A DNA stretch of 64,000 nt from JADKAV01 sp963769435. GTDB taxonomy: Bacteria > Actinomycetota > Actinomycetes > S36-B12 > UBA10799. Positions within the stretch are counted from its first letter, which is position 1. The number at the start of each line of letters is the position of its first letter. The notes beneath the pieces are model-generated. The model was not told where the DNA came from, did not search any database, and worked only from the letters and a program-made list of their open reading frames with translations. A program made the position numbers and the translations under genes. Below, one piece after another: positions 34,970 to 44,209 of the stretch. Where the stretch lies: assembly GCA_963769435.1 (NCBI GenBank), contig CAVYLN010000002.1:248001-312000 (forward strand). Reading direction: 5' to 3'.

Positions 34970-35104
34970 CGAAGACTCCTTTCGCCCGGAGCGAGTGGGG
35001 TCCGACGGCCCTCTTCCAGGCTACTCCTTCGCCGCTGTGTCGGTCGGCGCTGGAGCGCGCGTGCCGCACCGTTCAGATCCTCGCGGATCGCCTACGATCA
35101 CGGT

Positions 35105-36169
35105 GTGCCCGACGACCGCGCCGAAGCTCTGCGCCGAATCCTCGAAAGCACCTACGACGCCCCCGAGTACCCTGCACTGATCCAGCAGACAGCACAGTGG
35201 CGCGCGGCTAGACCTTTCGATGGCATGCGTGTGATAGACGCGACCCCCGTGTTCGCCAACACCCTGGCGAAGTACGTGCCGCTGCTGGCCGGAGGTGCCG
35301 ATCTCACCGTTTCCCTGTCGCCGCTGCTGCCACACGACCAGGAGTCGGTGGACCTGTTGGGCCGAGTGGGCATCCCGGTCGTCGCCGGTGGCGACGGTGT
35401 GACCGAGTACGAGGTCGTCCTTGATTGTGCCGGCGTACTCGCTGCGACCCCGACGCGCACCGGCTACGTCGAACTGACGAAGTCGGGGGAACACATCTAC
35501 GCATCCTGCCGGCAACCGGTGTTCATGGCCGATGACAGCCGGATCAAGCACATCGAGACCACGCTGGGAACCGGCGACGGCTTCATCAGAGGATTGGCGC
35601 ATTTCGGCCATTCGGATCTGTCGGGGCGGTCCTTGGTGGTCTTCGGCAGCGGGAAAGTCGGCCGTGGCGCAGCGTTGAAGGCCCGCGTCGACGGCGCTGA
35701 CGTGACCCTGATCGACTCAGACCCGCAGGCCATCCCTCCAGCCGACTGCACGTTGATCCCCGCCGACGATGAGGCAGCGGTGCGGGCGAGCCTCGCGGGC
35801 GCGTGGTGCGTGGTTTCGGCGACCGGCGCGCTTGGGGCACTGGACCTCTGGGCGGAGGTCCTGATGCACTCTGACGCGGTTCTGGCGAACCTCGGGGCGG
35901 AGGACGAGTTCGGCCCGAACATGCCGCCCCACCGCGTCCTCAACGACAAGGCGCCGGTGAACTTCGCCCTGGCTGAACCGACCCAACTGCGCTACCTCGA
36001 TGCCACATTCGCCCTGCACAATGCCTGCGCACACGAACTGCTCAGCGGCGAGTACCGGGCGGGGCTCAACCGGCCGCCACGGGCTGTCGAGGACGAGATT
36101 CTGGCCGTGGTTCGCAGTGGCAGCGCGATCGCATCCGAACTGTCCGAGATCGAACGCGAACTGCGGTAG
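35105..36169 (+). CDS. S-adenosylhomocysteinase-like NAD-binding protein
   Basis: This 354-residue protein has the layout of adenosylhomocysteinase. An N-terminal catalytic-like part (VIDATPVFANTLAKYVPLL, SLSPLLPHDQESVDLLGRVG) is followed by an NAD-binding Rossmann fold (SLVVFGSGKVGRGAALKARV) and a C-terminal helix with LHNACAHELLSGEY. The segment that in true enzymes reads with the catalytic Lys, Asp and Asn is replaced by DDSRIKHIETTLGTGDGFIRG. It is also shorter than the usual 430-490 residues. It may therefore be an inactive or differently acting relative. GTG 35105 is a probable start, without a strong ribosome site. Confidence 0.7.
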   Translation: MPDDRAEALRRILESTYDAPEYPALIQQTAQWRAARPFDGMRVIDATPVFANTLAKYVPLLAGGADLTVSLSPLLPHDQESVDLLGRVGIPVVAGGDGVTEYEVVLDCAGVLAATPTRTGYVELTKSGEHIYASCRQPVFMADDSRIKHIETTLGTGDGFIRGLAHFGHSDLSGRSLVVFGSGKVGRGAALKARVDGADVTLIDSDPQAIPPADCTLIPADDEAAVRASLAGAWCVVSATGALGALDLWAEVLMHSDAVLANLGAEDEFGPNMPPHRVLNDKAPVNFALAEPTQLRYLDATFALHNACAHELLSGEYRAGLNRPPRAVEDEILAVVRSGSAIASELSEIERELR

Positions 36170-36254
36170 TGGACGCCGGGTGACCTGCGGCGGGGGGCGA
36201 CCTCAGTGCGCACACCAGGCACATAGCGACCGGCATCTACCGCCGGTTGTACGA

Positions 36255-36286
36255 ACCCCGCCCTTTCAGACCCGGCCTGGCGGGGT
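36255..36286 (+). terminator. Possible hairpin after the adenosylhomocysteinase-like gene
   Basis: ACCCCGCC at 36255-36262 pairs with GGCGGGGT at 36279-36286 across a 16-base loop, 85 bp after the stop at 36169 and before the convergent ankyrin gene. No T run follows. The support is symmetry only. Confidence 0.35.
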
Positions 36287-36391
36287 CACCTTCCGACCTG
36301 AATCCACGCCCGTGTCCACGGCCGCCAGGCTCATTGGCGTTGACTGCTCGGCTCGGATGAGAACGGCAAGTCGCGGGCAACCCCGTGTGAC

Positions 36392-36664
36392 TCACCCCAG
36401 ATTCAGGGCCATGTCCATGCGGGCGGCGGCTTCGGCACCTGTCACACCGTCGAACTCCGACAAGAGATCCGGGTCCGCTCCGTTGTCCAGGAGAAACTGC
36501 GCCACGTCACGCCGGCCGGCGAGGATCGCGGCCACCAATGGCGTGGACATGAACTCGGGATGTGCGTAGTTCACATCGATTCCCATCCGGACGTGGTACC
36601 TGACCAACTCGAGATCGCCCTCGGATGCTGCGTGGTACAACTCCTTCCAGTTCCCGCCGGACAT
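36392..36664 (-). CDS. Ankyrin-repeat protein
   Basis: This short protein of 90 residues contains about two and a half ankyrin repeats: KELYHAASEGDLELVRYHVR, then STPLVAAILAGRRDVAQFLL with NGADPDLLSEFDG. Ankyrin repeats bind other proteins, and no partner is visible. ATG 36664 is preferred, as GGAGG lies about seven bases ahead. The upstream frame to 37111 has no support. It is convergent with the adenosylhomocysteinase-like gene. Confidence 0.8.
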   Translation of the reverse strand: MSGGNWKELYHAASEGDLELVRYHVRMGIDVNYAHPEFMSTPLVAAILAGRRDVAQFLLDNGADPDLLSEFDGVTGAEAAARMDMALNLG

Positions 36665-36999
36665 CCTGGACCCTCCTCTGCTCATCCTGGCCGATGGTCT
36701 CGAACCGCACGGTCGCTCGCGTACTCGGCCAGTGTCGCGGGGACCAGGTCTTCGGTCAATCATCGCCGGAACCGGGATGCGACGGGCTCCGGAACCACCC
36801 GCAGGAGGCACACTTGCCAGCCGTGTGGCCGTCCCGAACACGGCGCACAGCACCGCAACCCCCACGCCCTGCGCTTCCGCCGCGGCGTGAGGTGACTTTG
36901 GTCGAATCCGGTCAGTACGCGACCATATGCGTCCGAAGTCCCCGTCGGGGGCGCGGCCACGTAGGGTCGTTCGGGTAGGCGGATCACCTAGGAGGTGCA
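36665..36999. other. Intergenic stretch between divergent genes
   Basis: About 335 bp between the ankyrin gene and the medium-chain dehydrogenase gene. Open frames on both strands lack motifs and ribosome sites. I see no RNA gene or strong repeat. It presumably holds the two divergent promoters. Confidence 0.5.
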
Positions 37000-38013
37000 G
37001 TGCGAGCGATCGTCCAGGATGAGTACGGCCCGTTCGCCGAGGTTCTGCGGGCCACACAGTTGCCGACCCCGATTGCCGGATCGGGCGAGGTACTCGTGCG
37101 CGTGCGGGCAACCTCCGTGCACGCCGACGTGTGGCACGCGGTCACCGGAGTTCCGTACGTACTGAGGATCATGGGCTCGGGCGTGCGCGCCCCGAAACAA
37201 CCCGTCCCCGGCACGGATCTCGCGGGAGAGGTCGTCAAGACCGGCCCAGGTGCCTCGCGTTTCGCCCCCGGTGACCGTGTCTTCGGCGAGATCACCCCCT
37301 CCAACCAGTGGCGTAGCGCGGGCGCATTCGCCGAGTTCGCGGCGGTGGACGAGACACTTCTGGAGACCATCCCGGACCGCGTCACCTTCCAGCAGGCCGC
37401 GTCCGTGCCCACGGCCGCACTGATCGCCCTGGTGAACCTGCGGGATCAGGGCCGACTGCGTGCCGGGCAGCGGGTGCTCGTCAACGGGGCCGGCGGCGGG
37501 GTGGGTGTGTGGGCGGTACAACTGGCGAAAGCGCTCGGAGCCACCGTCACAGCGGTCGACGCCCCGGGGAAGCTCGACCTGCTGCGCGATCTGGGGGCCG
37601 ATCATGTCATCGACTACACACGACAGGACTTCACCACGATGGGGGAACGCTTCGACATCGTGTTCGACGTCGTGTCGCAAGCACGCTTCACGGAGGTCCG
37701 CAGAGCACTGGAACCCGACGGCACGTTCGTTCTGATCGGTCACGACCAGTACGGACGCTCAGGTCACCGGGTACTCGGCAGCATGGGCCGGATGTTGCCT
37801 CTCATGGCCCTGTCCCCGTTCGTGAAGCAGATCCCGGGGATCCGCAGCGGACCCTCCCGACGCCAGAACTGGGAGACGATCGTGAGCCTGCTCGCAGAGG
37901 GCCGCATTCGGCCCGTGGTCGATCCCCACGCTTTCTCCCTCGAAGATGCCGTGGAAGCGATGCGGTTCCTGATCTCCGGCGATGCGGTGGGTCGCGTGGT
38001 CCTGACCGTGTGA
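37000..38013 (+). CDS. Zinc-independent medium-chain dehydrogenase/reductase (quinone reductase-like)
   Basis: This 337-residue NADPH-dependent oxidoreductase belongs to the zinc-free MDR branch, with quinone oxidoreductases and enoyl reductases. The catalytic domain includes VLVRVRATSVHADVWHAVTG and PGTDLAGEVVKTGPGASRF. The nucleotide-binding motif is GQRVLVNGAGGGVGVWAVQL near residues 150-170. The structural and catalytic zinc ligands of alcohol dehydrogenases are absent. It starts at GTG 37000, with AGGAGGT about five bases ahead, which settles the start. The gene is a single transcription unit by spacing. The exact substrate is not predictable. Confidence 0.9.
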   Translation: MRAIVQDEYGPFAEVLRATQLPTPIAGSGEVLVRVRATSVHADVWHAVTGVPYVLRIMGSGVRAPKQPVPGTDLAGEVVKTGPGASRFAPGDRVFGEITPSNQWRSAGAFAEFAAVDETLLETIPDRVTFQQAASVPTAALIALVNLRDQGRLRAGQRVLVNGAGGGVGVWAVQLAKALGATVTAVDAPGKLDLLRDLGADHVIDYTRQDFTTMGERFDIVFDVVSQARFTEVRRALEPDGTFVLIGHDQYGRSGHRVLGSMGRMLPLMALSPFVKQIPGIRSGPSRRQNWETIVSLLAEGRIRPVVDPHAFSLEDAVEAMRFLISGDAVGRVVLTV

Positions 38014-38093
38014 GCGGGCCGGTACTGTCATCCGTTGCAGTGATCTTCGAACCAACGCTTTGGTAATCACGTCACGCGGTCCATGCTGGGTGC

Positions 38094-39389
38094 ATGAGAG
38101 GGCGGCCCGGATTGTCCGCCGTCACGCTGGCTGTGGCGGCGGGATGTCTGCTGCCTCCGGCCACATCCGTGCAGGCGCAGGTCGCGGTCGCGCGCCCGAC
38201 CGGGCCGGGAGCGGCGGCGTCAGCCTCGCACAACGCACCACGCCCCACCAAGATCCGCGGCTGGAACGCTGCGACCCGCCGTGTGACGCCTGGGACGCGA
38301 CTGTCCGACAGGATCAGGGTCCGATCGGACGGGAATGCTTCCGTCCGAAGGATCAAGCTCCTGCGGGCCCGTCGGGGATCCGGCGACTGGAGGACTGTCT
38401 GGCGCGGGCGCACAGGTCCACGCGGACGTGTCACGTTGCGCTTTACCGCACCTGACGCCGGCGTGTGGAAGTACCGCGTCCTGGTTCCGTCCACGACGAA
38501 GGCGCGGGGGAAGAAGTCGGCGACCAGGCGAATCGTGGTGTGGACGCCGCAACCCTCCCCCACGCTGCCGAGCCCCGTTCCCGTGCAGCCTGCGCCCGAC
38601 CCGGAGTCGTTGGTGTATGTGACTGGCGACATCGGTCAGTGCGGGGGCGCAGCGGACAAGACCGCGGCACTCATCGACAGGACCAGGGGCGTGGTGGTGG
38701 CCACCGGTGACCTCGCGTACCCGAATGGCACCGACCTCGACTTCGCCAACTGCTACGACCCGGACTACGGAGTGTTCAAAGACATCACGTTCCCTGTACC
38801 GGGCAACCACGAGTACAACTCCGACGCGCTGGCCTACTTCGCCTACTTCGGCGACCGGGTGGGCACTCCGGCCAGTCCCTGGTACGCCGTCGACATCGGC
38901 GCGTGGCGCTTCTACATGCTGAACTCGAACTGCTCGCGGATAGGTGGATGCGGTGTGGGTTCCCCGCAGTACACATGGCTTGCCGGACAGTTGTCCGCCG
39001 ACCAACCGCGCTGCACCGCCGCCGTCTGGCACCACCCACGGTGGTCGAGCGGAGCCCACGGTCCGGATGCGAACACGTCACCGCTGTACTCCCTTTTGGC
39101 CGATCATGGCGCAGACCTTCTACTGACCGGACACGAGCACAACTACGAGCGCTTCGCCAGGTTGAACGCCACAGGACAACCCGACCCTGTCGGCATCCGC
39201 GAGTTCGTAGTCGGCACCGGTGGTCAGTCGCTGCGGGCGATCCCGGGGCTCGCGGAGGGCTCCGAGGTGAGGCTCAACGACAGTCACGGCGTGATGCTGC
39301 TGACGCTGGGAGCCACCGGATTCACCTGGCGCTTCCAGCCCACGGAGCCAACTGGTGGGACGGACACCGGATCCGAGGCGTGCAGTTGA
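38094..39389 (+). CDS. Secreted metallophosphoesterase with N-terminal Ig-like domain
   Basis: This 431-residue exported phosphoesterase has a signal peptide (GLSAVTLAVAAGCLLPP) that ends near ATSVQAQ. Residues about 50-150 form a basic beta-sandwich-like domain (KIRGWNAATRRVTPGTR, RVTLRFTAPDAGVWKYRV). A Pro-rich linker leads to a calcineurin-type domain at about 178-415 with metal-binding blocks VTGDIGQC, VVATGDLAYPNG, FPVPGNHEYNS, AVWHHPRWS and LLTGHEHNYERF. It would hydrolyse phosphate esters outside the cell, perhaps for phosphorus supply. The N-terminal domain recalls the basic C-terminal domain of the FG-GAP proteins nearby, though only in composition. Confidence 0.88.
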   Translation: MRGRPGLSAVTLAVAAGCLLPPATSVQAQVAVARPTGPGAAASASHNAPRPTKIRGWNAATRRVTPGTRLSDRIRVRSDGNASVRRIKLLRARRGSGDWRTVWRGRTGPRGRVTLRFTAPDAGVWKYRVLVPSTTKARGKKSATRRIVVWTPQPSPTLPSPVPVQPAPDPESLVYVTGDIGQCGGAADKTAALIDRTRGVVVATGDLAYPNGTDLDFANCYDPDYGVFKDITFPVPGNHEYNSDALAYFAYFGDRVGTPASPWYAVDIGAWRFYMLNSNCSRIGGCGVGSPQYTWLAGQLSADQPRCTAAVWHHPRWSSGAHGPDANTSPLYSLLADHGADLLLTGHEHNYERFARLNATGQPDPVGIREFVVGTGGQSLRAIPGLAEGSEVRLNDSHGVMLLTLGATGFTWRFQPTEPTGGTDTGSEACS

Positions 39390-39449
39390 GGCAGTCGCAC
39401 TCACCCCGGCCGGGGCCTTGTTCGTGACCACTGCGGCGAGTACGGTCGG

Positions 39450-39468
39450 TTAGGCGAGCCTAAGTTCA
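39450..39468. promoter_or_regulatory. Possible DtxR/IdeR-type iron box
   Basis: TTAGGC-GA-GCCTAA at 39450-39463 is a perfect palindrome. Extended to 39468 it matches 14 of 19 positions of the DtxR/IdeR consensus as I remember it. It is placed 32 bp before the SnoaL-like gene start, where an iron-dependent repressor could act. Confidence 0.4.
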
Positions 39469-39499
39469 GGACCGCATCCGGCAACGAAGGGACCGCGCG

Positions 39500-39913
39500 A
39501 TGCCCGACTACAAGTCACTAGCGCAGGACATGTACGACTCCATGACAGGTGACGTCGACGTCGATGTCATGGTCGACCGCTTCATGGCCGAGGACTTCGT
39601 CGAGTACGAAGCCATCCCCGGGATGGACACCACCCGGGACACACCGCGGCAGATGTTCAAGATGATGCTGGCGGCCTTCCCCGACTTCAAGACGACGGTT
39701 CACGAACTCCTCCAGGACGGCGACAAGGTCGTGGCCCGTGCGACCTTCAGCGGCACCCAGCAGGGCGAGTTCATGGGAGTTCCTGCCAGTGGGAACCGCG
39801 TGGAGTGGAGCGTCATCGACATCCTGCAATTCCGTGACGACAAGGCCATCGCCCACTGGGGCGTAATGGACATGGCCGCTGCCATGGCCCAAATGACCGC
39901 GCCCACCCCCTGA
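39500..39913 (+). CDS. SnoaL-like (NTF2-fold) protein
   Basis: This 137-residue single-domain protein of the SnoaL-like polyketide-cyclase/ester group has the NTF2 fold. Characteristic parts are DRFMAEDFVEYEAIPGMD, DTPRQMFKMMLAAFPDFKTT, DKVVARATFSGTQQGEFMG and VIDILQFRDDKAIAHWGVMD. Such proteins are often annotated as ester cyclases, but many have other or unknown roles. It starts at ATG 39500, with GAAGGGA upstream, and stands alone. A possible iron box lies in its promoter region. Confidence 0.83.
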   Translation: MPDYKSLAQDMYDSMTGDVDVDVMVDRFMAEDFVEYEAIPGMDTTRDTPRQMFKMMLAAFPDFKTTVHELLQDGDKVVARATFSGTQQGEFMGVPASGNRVEWSVIDILQFRDDKAIAHWGVMDMAAAMAQMTAPTP

Positions 39914-40011
39914 GGCCTGGCGGCGCTGACCGTAGTGCACGCGCCGATCTGTACCGGCCCTCGCATGCCCGCCTCGGTCGACGTCTGGCCCGCCTGTGCA
40001 AGGGTGAGCAC

Positions 40012-40707
40012 GTGAGACGCGCATTGGTGAGCACCGCTGCCTGCGCTGTGGCAGCGACGGCTTTGTATGTGCTTGTGGTGCGACGTCGGCAACTGCGATG
40101 GGGCTCCACGTCCCAGGAAGTCGACTCAACATTGCCAGGGGACGAATTGCTGGCACAGACCGACCTGACGGCCACTCGTGCGATCACTGTTCAGGCCGGG
40201 ATCGAACAGGTGTGGCCGTGGCTGGCACAGATGGGTCAGGGCCGTGGGGGGCTGTACAGCTACGACTGGTTGGAGAACCTTGTTGGCTGCCGGATGCAGA
40301 GCGCTGACCGAATCGTGGCCCGATGGCAGGACGTCGCACCAGGCGATGACTTCCGCCTGCACCCCGATGTGGCCCTCACTGTTGTTGCGGTCGAACCGCC
40401 GCACGCCCTGGTCATCCGGGGCGGGATCTCCGCCACGGGCCAGGTCGGAACAGATGACCCCGACGCGCCATACGACTTCACCTGGGCCTTCGTGCTCGTC
40501 CCGCGGTCCCCGCACCGCACTCGGCTCCTGGTGCGTGAGCGCTACAAGTACCACACCGCCGTCGCCCGTCCCTTGGTCGAGTTGGTATCGACGGCCAGTT
40601 TCGTCATGACCGAGAAGATGCTCCGGGGAATCCGCGATCGAGCCGAGACCTGGGCATCCGACTCTCAGCCACTGGGCACCGACTCTGGTGGAAGCCGGGT
40701 CGACTGA
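40012..40707 (+). CDS. SRPBCC (START-like) family protein with N-terminal membrane anchor
   Basis: This 231-residue protein begins with one hydrophobic helix (LVSTAACAVAATALYVLVV), then an SRPBCC-type ligand-binding fold: ATRAITVQAGIEQVWPWLA, RGGLYSYDWLENLVGC and TWAFVLVPRSPHRTRLLVRE. Such folds bind hydrophobic ligands. The anchor suggests it faces the membrane, perhaps outside the cell, which is inference. The frame begins at GTG 40012. It is convergent with the FG-GAP array, with 34 bp between stops. Confidence 0.8.
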   Translation: MRRALVSTAACAVAATALYVLVVRRRQLRWGSTSQEVDSTLPGDELLAQTDLTATRAITVQAGIEQVWPWLAQMGQGRGGLYSYDWLENLVGCRMQSADRIVARWQDVAPGDDFRLHPDVALTVVAVEPPHALVIRGGISATGQVGTDDPDAPYDFTWAFVLVPRSPHRTRLLVRERYKYHTAVARPLVELVSTASFVMTEKMLRGIRDRAETWASDSQPLGTDSGGSRVD

Positions 40708-40741
40708 GGCCCATCGCGGCCGGGCGGTGACTTCGCTCCTC

Positions 40742-42478
40742 CTACCGCACCCGCCAGGTGCGCACCCAGGTCGTGGTGAAGTAGTCGCTGCCACCTGAGG
40801 CGATCCGTACCCGGATACGGGTCTTCCGCGGGGTGTTGCGGGTGCGCACGACCACACGGCGTTTCGCCTTCTTCACCGTCACGGTCTTGCGGGCTTTCTT
40901 GGGCAGCACGGTCACGGTCGTCCGGGCGCTCTGGTCGGTGCCGACGGTGATTCGGCGCACCAACCGCGTGCGCCCGGTGCGGCGGATCTTCTTCGCCTTC
41001 GTGCGCGCCGTCACCGTCAGCGAGGCTGTCGGATGGCCGAACACCACGTAGGCCGTGCGATGAGCGACTATGACGAGGTCGGCGTAGCCATCGCGGTTGA
41101 TGTCACCCGGGCCGGCCACCTTACTGCCGGCACGGTCGATGCGCAGCCCGCGGTCGCCCGGGTCCTTCAGGTCGACCGATCCGCTGCTGCCGCCGAAGAC
41201 TAGGTAGGCGGAGTCCGGCCAGGCGCCGATGAGCACATCGTCGTAGCCGTCGCCGTTGACGTCCCCGGTCCCGGTCCCGGTTCCGGCCGCACCGATCATG
41301 TCGTTCACGGACGCGCCGCCGATGCGGAACCCGCGGCTGCCCAGGTCTCTCAGATCCAGGGACTGGTCGTTGCCGCCGAAGACCACGTAGGCGGCGCCTG
41401 CGTACTCGCCCCACGCTCCCAGAAGCAGGTCGTCGAAGCCGTCGGCGTTCACGTCCCCGGCGCCTGTCACCGACACGCCGAGCAGGGCGTAATCCTCGGT
41501 GCCGTCGATGCGGAAACCACGGTCTGCGAGGTCGGCGAGGTCTACATCGTTGGTGCTTCCCCCGAACACGACGTAGGCGGACCCGGATCCGTCATGCCCG
41601 TTGTTGTCTGCGCCCGGTGCGCCGATGAGCAGGTCGTCGATGCCGTCACCGTTCACGTCTCCCGCACCTGCGACCGAGGATCCCGACCGATCCTGGGCGG
41701 CCGCGCCGTCAATGCGGAACCCACGGTTGCCGAGGTCGGCGAGGTCGAGTGGAGCCGTGTCCCCGCCAAACACGACGTAGGCGGACCCGGAGAAGTCACG
41801 GTCATTGTTCTCAGCGCTCGCTGCGCCGATCAGCAGGTCGTCGTAGCCGTCGGCGTTGACATCGCCGGCTCCGGCCACCGACGAGCCGAGGAAGTCACCG
41901 GTCGCCGCCCCGTCGATACGGAAGCCGCGGTCACCCAAGTCGGCAAGGTCCACACTGCGGGTGTCGGTGCCGCCCAGCACCAAGTACGCCGAGCCGCACC
42001 AAAGACGACTGTTGTTGGTCGCGGACCCATCGCCGACCAGCACGTCGTCATAGCCGTCACCGTTGACGTCCCCGACGCCGGTCGCCCCGTGGATGCTTTG
42101 ATCGCTCGCGGCGCCGTCGATGCGAAACCCGCGACCGCCCAGATCAGCCAGCTCGATCCGCCCGGTGGTGCCGCCGAAGACCACATACCAGGAGCCCGCG
42201 GCATACCAGGAGCCCGCGGCGTTGTACCCCGCGGTGTAGTACGCGGACGGTTCACCGACGAGCACGTCGTCGTAGCCGTCACCGTTGACATCCCCGGCCC
42301 TGGCTACCGCTCTAGATGGATCGGGGCGGGTGCCCTTGATGCGGATGTCGACCTCGGTGCGCAGGTCGACATCCGCGTAGTCGGCGTGCGCTGGGGGCGC
42401 CGCGAGCAGTCCGATGGCCAGCCCGGCGGCCAATCCTGGGGCCAGCAGATGGATGGTTGAGCGTCGTTGGTTCGACAT
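40742..42478 (-). CDS. FG-GAP repeat secreted protein, array copy A
   Basis: This 578-residue exported protein has a signal peptide (LAAGLAIGLLAAPPAHA) followed by about seven FG-GAP repeats. Each carries a calcium-loop pattern such as AGDVNGDGYDDVLVG, then SAYVVFGG and LGDRGFRIDGA. FG-GAP repeats form integrin-type beta-propellers used in adhesion or ligand binding outside the cell. The last about 95 residues are a very basic beta-rich domain ending TWVRTWRVR. The ATG follows the stop of copy B by eight bases; the sequence TAGGAGGAGTCATG places the ribosome site on that stop codon. This is the last gene of the probable C-B-A operon and the only one without a frameshift. Confidence 0.88.
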   Translation of the reverse strand: MSNQRRSTIHLLAPGLAAGLAIGLLAAPPAHADYADVDLRTEVDIRIKGTRPDPSRAVARAGDVNGDGYDDVLVGEPSAYYTAGYNAAGSWYAAGSWYVVFGGTTGRIELADLGGRGFRIDGAASDQSIHGATGVGDVNGDGYDDVLVGDGSATNNSRLWCGSAYLVLGGTDTRSVDLADLGDRGFRIDGAATGDFLGSSVAGAGDVNADGYDDLLIGAASAENNDRDFSGSAYVVFGGDTAPLDLADLGNRGFRIDGAAAQDRSGSSVAGAGDVNGDGIDDLLIGAPGADNNGHDGSGSAYVVFGGSTNDVDLADLADRGFRIDGTEDYALLGVSVTGAGDVNADGFDDLLLGAWGEYAGAAYVVFGGNDQSLDLRDLGSRGFRIGGASVNDMIGAAGTGTGTGDVNGDGYDDVLIGAWPDSAYLVFGGSSGSVDLKDPGDRGLRIDRAGSKVAGPGDINRDGYADLVIVAHRTAYVVFGHPTASLTVTARTKAKKIRRTGRTRLVRRITVGTDQSARTTVTVLPKKARKTVTVKKAKRRVVVRTRNTPRKTRIRVRIASGGSDYFTTTWVRTWRVR

Positions 42479-42486
42479 GACTCCTC

Positions 42487-44201
42487 CTACCGCACCCGCC
42501 AGGTGCGCACCCAGGTCGTGGTGAGGTGGCCGGTGCCGCGCGAGACGATCCGCACCGTGACCCGTGTCCTCTTCCGCAACTTCTTCGGCATCGCCGTGGT
42601 GCGCACGACCACGCGACGCTTGGTCAGCTTGACCTTCACCTTCTTGCGGGCCTTCTTCGGCTCCACGGTGACCGCGACCGAGGCTGCCTGGTCGTCCCCG
42701 ACGGTGATCTTGCGCACCAACTTCGTGCGGCCGGTGCGGCGGACCTTCTTCGCCTTCTTGCGCGCCGCGACCGTCAGCGTCGTGGGGGGCCCTCCGAACG
42801 CGACATACACCCTCTGGGGCCGGTAACTGTTGGTCCCGACCCCGCCGAAGGGGATGAGCAGGTCGCTGTAGCCGTCTCCGTTGACGTCCCCGCCGGCGGC
42901 CGACCAGCCCGTCCCGTCCAACCGGACCTTCCGGTCCCCCAGATCGGATACCCCCCCGAAGACCAGACGGTCGTCACCGGCACTGACCGTACCGATGAGC
43001 AGGTCGTTCACACCGTCGCCGTCGACGTCCCCCGGCGCTGCCACCGGCGACCCGGCGATCTTCACACCCCGATCACCGAGGTTCTTCAGGTCGAGTGCTT
43101 CAGTGTTCCCACCGAAGATCACGTATGAACTCGGCGGGGGCCCTTCCCAGGACGGCCAGCGGCGGATCGGCTGGCGCGCCGATGAGCAGGTCGTCGACCC
43201 GGTCACCGTTGACATCTCCCGCACCTGCGACCGAGGATCCCAACCGATCCTGGGCGGCCGCGCCGTCGACGCGGAACCCGCGGTCGCCCAAGTCAGCCAG
43301 GTCGACGTCGGTGGTGGGCCCGCCGAACACGACGTAACTGGAGCCCGAACTCCACCGGTAGTTATTGCGGGCAGACGGATCCCCGAAGATCAGGTCGTCG
43401 TAGCCGTCGGCGTTGACGTCCCCGGCGCCGTCCATGCTCGACATGGTCCCCGCTGATGCGGAACCCGCGGGCCCCGAGGGCGTTGAGGTCCACCGTGGTG
43501 GTGTGCGATCCGCCGAACACCACATAGGCCGGTTCCGGCAGCGTCGAGCGGGCGCCGAGGAGCACGTCGTCGTAGCCGTCGCCGTTGACGTCGCCAGCAC
43601 CGGCCAGGAAACCGCCGATGTTAGTCGATTCGGTGGCACCGTCGATCCGGAACCCACGATCCCCGAGATTCGCCAGACCAACCGTGCTCGTGTCCTCACC
43701 CCCGAACACCACGTAGGCCGAGCCGGAACCCACCCGGTTGTTGTTGACCGAGCCCGGCGAGCCAATGAGCACATCGCCGTAGCCATCGCGGTTGACATCC
43801 CCGGCGGCCGCGACCGCCCTGCCACTGGAGGTGTACTTGTCGGCACCGTCGATGCGGAATCCCCGGTCACCGAGCGCGGTCAGATCGACAGGACCCACGC
43901 CGCCGCCGAAGACGACGTAGGCCGACCCGGACAGAACCCCGGCGCCGTTGTCCGCGACAGGGGCCCCGACAAGCAGGTCGTCGTACCCATCGCCGTTGAC
44001 GTCCCCGGCCCCCGAGTAGACAACCGGCAACTCCTCCGTGGTTCCGCCCACTGAAGCACCGACGCGGATGAGGAATCCGTCGTGAAGGCCGACGTCGGGC
44101 CTATCGGCAAAGGACGGTGGTGCGCCGAGAAGTCCCCCAGCAAGCCCGGCAGCGATGCCGCACGCCAGCAGGTGGATGGTTGGTCGTCGTTGGTTAGACA
44201 T
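42487..44201 (-). CDS. FG-GAP repeat secreted protein, array copy B (two frameshifts)
   Basis: This is the second member of the tandem array, about 570 residues. The signal peptide is LLACGIAAGLAGGLLGAPPS. FG-GAP repeats such as AAAGDVNRDGYGDVLIG and SAYVVFGGEDTSTVGLAN follow, and the same basic C-terminal domain ends TWVRTWRVR. The frame is interrupted near 43440-43450, between ARGFRISG and SMDGAGDVNADGYDDLIFG, and near 43150, between LLIGAPA and PPPSSYVIFGG. It is nearly identical to copy C over long stretches, indicating a recent duplication. It is translationally coupled to copy A through TAGGAGGAGTCATG. Confidence 0.82.
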
Positions 44202-44209
44202 GACTCCTC

